From Lottia gigantea (Eukaryota; Mollusca; Gastropoda; Lottiidae), in the NCBI RefSeq assembly GCF_000327385.1, contig NW_008709919.1, positions 1,394,530 to 1,458,529 of the forward strand: a DNA stretch of 64,000 nucleotides, given 5' to 3'. Both the position numbers and the translations under genes were made by a program. Shown piece by piece: positions 60,995-64,000 of the stretch; position 1 is the first letter of the stretch; each line of letters opens with the position of its first letter. The notes beneath the pieces are model-generated. The model saw only the letters and a program-made list of their open reading frames with translations, searched no databases and was not told where the DNA came from.

Positions 60995-61115
60995 CAATAT
61001 TTGAAAAAAGTGGAAAAAACAGCATTTGAATAAAGCGAAAAAAACAATATTTGAATAAAGTGAAAAGAACATTTGAATAAAGTGAAAAGGAACATTTGAA
61101 TAAAGCGAAAAAAAC
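60995..61115 (+). repeat. Minisatellite of about 20 bp in the Gq alpha intron
   Basis: About five units of the type ATTTGAATAAAGCGAAAAAA with small length changes. The long minus-strand frames rich in Phe and Leu are products of this repeat. Confidence 0.8.
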
Positions 61116-61221
61116 ATTTGAATAAGGTTTCTTCACCGTCGAAAAGTTCAGAAAACGCACAAGCAAAAAATTCAGTGCCATGAGCACATGGAAAAGATCC
61201 TAACTGACTTTGTCATGCAGG

Positions 61222-61466
61222 TTCTATAGCACAATCGGTTAGAGCGTTGGTTCTTAACATGGCGTCATTTGCTTGGTTACGTCGATCAAATGACTGCTGT
61301 GGGTTTCGATCTCGATCAAGTCTGCTGACCTTGAATAAGTCATCTTCACTCCAGTCGACCCAGCTGTAAATGAGTATGGATAATCTGGGAAAGATCAATG
61401 CCAAGAGGGTAGATAGAATCCTCAAGTGTGAACCTTAGTAAAATATAGCACTTTCTTTCTTTCTTT
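61222..61466 (+). repeat. tRNA-derived SINE with TTTC tail
   Basis: The head GGTTCTATAGCACAATCGGT then TAGAGCGTTGG is a clear tRNA-like A-box region, and GTGGGTTTCGATCTCGATC at 61299 is B-box-like. A body of about 140 bp follows. The tail CACTTTCTTTCTTTCTTT ends the element. It differs from the GTAGGACGT family elsewhere in the window and appears full length. Confidence 0.8.
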
Positions 61467-61671
61467 GTCATAAATTCTTTTGAATATTTTGAACTAAATA
61501 TAACTGTTACGGACTGTTTGAACATCTAAAAAGTTAGCTATTTAATGCAGTCCAATGTATTCCAATCTGATAAAGATTTTTTATTTACTGTTATTCACAG
61601 GATGTATTTCTGGGCACATTATCTGTGTTCTCTTTTGATGCCAATCAGAATTCAAATTTATGAGAATCACA

Positions 61672-61975
61672 TGTTATCGTCATCTAATCTATACTTTTAT
61701 CATCTTTAGTTTTATGATCTATACTTTTATCATCTGTAGTTTTATCATCTGTAGTTTTATCATCTATAGTTTTATCATCTGTAGTTTTATGATCTATACT
61801 TTTATCATCTTTAGTTTTATGATCTATACTTTTATCGGCTGTAGTTTTATCATCTGTAGTTTTATCATCTATACTTTTATCATCTTTAGTTTAATGATCT
61901 ATACTTTTATCGTCTGTAGTTTTATCATCTGTAGTTTTATCATCTTTAGTTTTATGATCTATACTTTTGGCCAAG
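61672..61975 (+). repeat. 15-bp minisatellite in the Gq alpha intron
   Basis: About 20 units of TTTTATCATCTGTAG and variants (TTTTATGATCTATAC, TTTTATCATCTTTAG) occur without interruption. Because 15 is a multiple of three, all frames are long and open. The resulting Phe/Ile/Tyr-rich frame at 61660-61989 is not a gene. Confidence 0.92.
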
Positions 61976-62384
61976 GACCAGCTGGTTGAAAGGATCCTGT
62001 GAACTGTGAACATAAGTTATCTTTGTAAAATATAGTTGTTTGGTTGGTTCTTTTCTGAACTTTTTTGAGCATGAAGTGTCTTTCTGGAAAAAAATTGAAA
62101 GAAACTTGAATGCTTTAAGATTTCAAAACCAAAATATGCTTAAGTTTTAGTAAACTTCTATGCTTAAAAGGAGCTAAGCATTTCAGTTTATTAACATGAG
62201 CCATCAAGACCTGAAAAAGCCTTTAGTTGTTGAGATGGACAATAAACAAAGGCCCTGTATGCTGCATGTGTATGATAAAGATCTCTCAGAAATCAAATAA
62301 GAGGCTTATAATACATCTTTTCTGGTAAAAGTCCCTCATTGTACTCTACATGGCATTGGCCGTCTTCATTAGCTTCATTAGGTG

Positions 62385-62450
62385 CAGAAGAGTATGACGT
62401 AAAACTCAATTTCATTTTATTTGAACCATTTGGATATGACATTTTAATGG
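62385..62450 (+). repeat. SINE 3' end fragment
   Basis: CATTAGGTGCAGAAGAGTAT then GACGTAAAACTC and a TTTCATTTTATTT tail match the 3' end of the SINE family at 41675. Confidence 0.6.
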
Positions 62451-62479
62451 GATTGTTAAACTTTTTTGTGGAAGTGCAC

Positions 62480-62960
62480 TGCAGGAACCAGACGTTTGAC
62501 AGAAATTTTGAATGATGCAAATCGATGCTATGAGTGTCCCTGATGCACATACAATTTAGAACACCTCTTTACAATGCTTCAACGCTTTTGTAATATATTG
62601 TGATGGTAAAATGGATTGCTAAATTTGTTGCCTTTAATTGAACACCTTTTGTTTGTTGCCAAATCACAAAGTTCATTTTTAGTGGTTTTATCTACCAATG
62701 CAAGTTGCCAGGTTGTATTTCACAGACGTCCGATTAAAAATTAGAATTGTGCAAATTGATGCTATCAGTGTCTCCGATGAACATACAAAATTTAGAAAAC
62801 CTCTTTACAATCCTTTAAGGCTCATATTTTATCATGGTACAATGGATGGCCAGTTTTTGTTGCCTCTGCCCCTTTATATGTTGCCAAAACAGAATTTGTC
62901 ATATTTGGGGGTCTATTCTCCCACTGCAAGTTGTTACAATGGCTGTAATTTAGTTGCATT
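62480..62960 (+). repeat. Tandem duplication with 234-bp period
   Basis: GCAAATCGATGCTATGAGTG at 62517 and GCAAATTGATGCTATCAGTG at 62751 anchor two copies. Each continues with GATGxACATACAA, CTCTTTACAATxCTT, ATGGTAxAATGGAT and TTTGTTGCC blocks. A third dispersed copy lies at 33470-33595. Confidence 0.7.
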
Positions 62961-62964
62961 TTGT

Positions 62965-64000
62965 CAGCTAACTATTACACAAGATTTGGGTGTGGTACTC
63001 TAATAATTGTAGTCATATATTGTTGAGAAAGACAAATTATTGATTTTTATCTCACTAAATACTAGTTCAATTGATTTTCTCTTACATGTAGTCTCACTTT
63101 CTCTATCTCTAGCTCTTTTTTTTTCATTCATAGTTTTTGTCTAATTTTCTCGTGTTACTGCTGAAGTCATTGCAGCCAAAAGTTGTTCTTCGGAGGTCAA
63201 ATGCAGTCCTCTTTTGTGTATTAGATGAATCACACTGAAGCTATATTTTAATACACTTGCAATTTAATCTTGTTACTCAAGTTGATAACTGATGTAAAAT
63301 AAGTATGTTCTCTTTTTCTGACCTTGGTCAGTGCTTCTATAGGAGAGAATCTTCCATGGCACTGAACTGAGGCTTTGAGCACTTTGAGTGTGAATAAAAT
63401 TAAATATCATAAACCATGGACAAGTAAAGTGAGTTAATATGTATGATGTTAGCATTATGTGAATGTGTCACTTAGTAACAGTTTTCTCACCAGCAGACCA
63501 CAGAATTATGAGGCCAAAAGACCTGCTGCTGATGTTGGAACAATATCATATAACATGAGTGTTTATGATGAACTTAGGCTGTACATAGCTTTCAGGGTTT
63601 TGTAGACAAACAATTACTAGCAACTTAGTTATAGCAATTTTTCTTGCAAGGTAGACTACAAGTCACTGGCAGCAACCACAGGGACTGGTTGAACCAAGCC
63701 CACAGGCCCCCCATCTCTAAGAGTGAGAAAATATTCCAACAACCAAAGTACACAATTATAATCAAATTAAGCAACCAGCAATATTTAACTGAGTGAAATA
63801 GCATTAACTACCGACTGAAAATCTTCCAATTACAGGCATTAGATTGACTTACAGAGGATCTCAAAATGCAGGAGAGGTTATTTAAAAAAAAAAAATTGGG
63901 GGTAGTGCCCCAACCAACTTTGGTCCACAGGCCCACACTCAACTAGTTGAGCTACTGAGCGACTGTGATATTTCATTTGACTATAAACTGGTGATGTATC
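62965..64000 (+). other. Gq alpha intron, right part of window
   Basis: No Gq exon is recognised. At 63935-63970 the minus strand reads GTCGCTCAGTAGCTCAAC, resembling the start of a tRNA-derived SINE, but the copy is cut by the window end or degenerate. Confidence 0.5.

Noticed and set aside
60734-61187. Phe/Leu-rich minus-strand frames of 127 and 66 codons
   Set aside because: Their striking parts come from the 20-bp minisatellite at 60995-61115.
61660-61989. 109-codon frame looking like a membrane protein (Phe/Ile/Tyr repeats)
   Set aside because: It is the translation of a 15-bp minisatellite.

Overview
The window is AT-rich animal nuclear DNA with short exons, GT-AG introns, many tRNA-derived SINEs and many local tandem duplications. 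The SINE tails (a short GTAGGACGTAAAACT block) and the gene content (TRADD-N domain proteins, a Gq alpha subunit) fit a lophotrochozoan, most likely a marine mollusc. That assignment is an inference, because nothing in the window identifies a species.

Four protein genes can be supported. (1) On the minus strand, 2529-9194, eight coding exons join in frame through consensus splice sites to a protein of about 1166 residues. It has a long disordered Ser/Asn/Gln/His-rich N-terminal part, a helical segment plus TRADD-like N-terminal (TRADD-N) domain at about residues 870-1001, and a Ser-Pro-rich tail. (2) On the plus strand, 47013-48971, four exons encode a 317-residue paralogue of the first gene. 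It keeps the Ser-Pro-rich linkers, the RQLFR motif and the helical segment but stops just where the TRADD-N domain should begin; a trace of the domain's first strand seems to survive in another frame. (3) At 51606-52308 a TATA-driven two-exon gene encodes an 82-residue secreted peptide rich in Met, Asn, Pro, Trp and Phe. (4) At 58369-58486 lies the first coding exon of the G protein alpha-q subunit (GNAQ family); the rest of that gene lies beyond the right edge, and the last 5.5 kb is its first intron.

The region from 9.2 to 47 kb looks like a gene desert. It holds SINE copies, a possible hammerhead-ribozyme-like relic near 16.9 kb, several two- to four-copy tandem duplications with units of about 130-160 bp, a 19-bp minisatellite at 30.2-30.6 kb and a regular 130-bp array at 34.1-34.7 kb. 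The GNAQ intron adds a 15-bp minisatellite at 61.7-62.0 kb. I see no rRNA or functional tRNA gene, CRISPR array, intact transposon or recognisable LTR or virus-like element.

The most interesting content is the pair of TRADD-N family genes. One is a complete, heavily phosphorylatable scaffold-like protein and the other a shorter partner without the domain, which could act as an antagonist or could be a decaying copy. TRADD-N domains in other animals belong to death-receptor and innate immune signalling, so an immune adaptor role is a reasonable inference but is not shown by the sequence.
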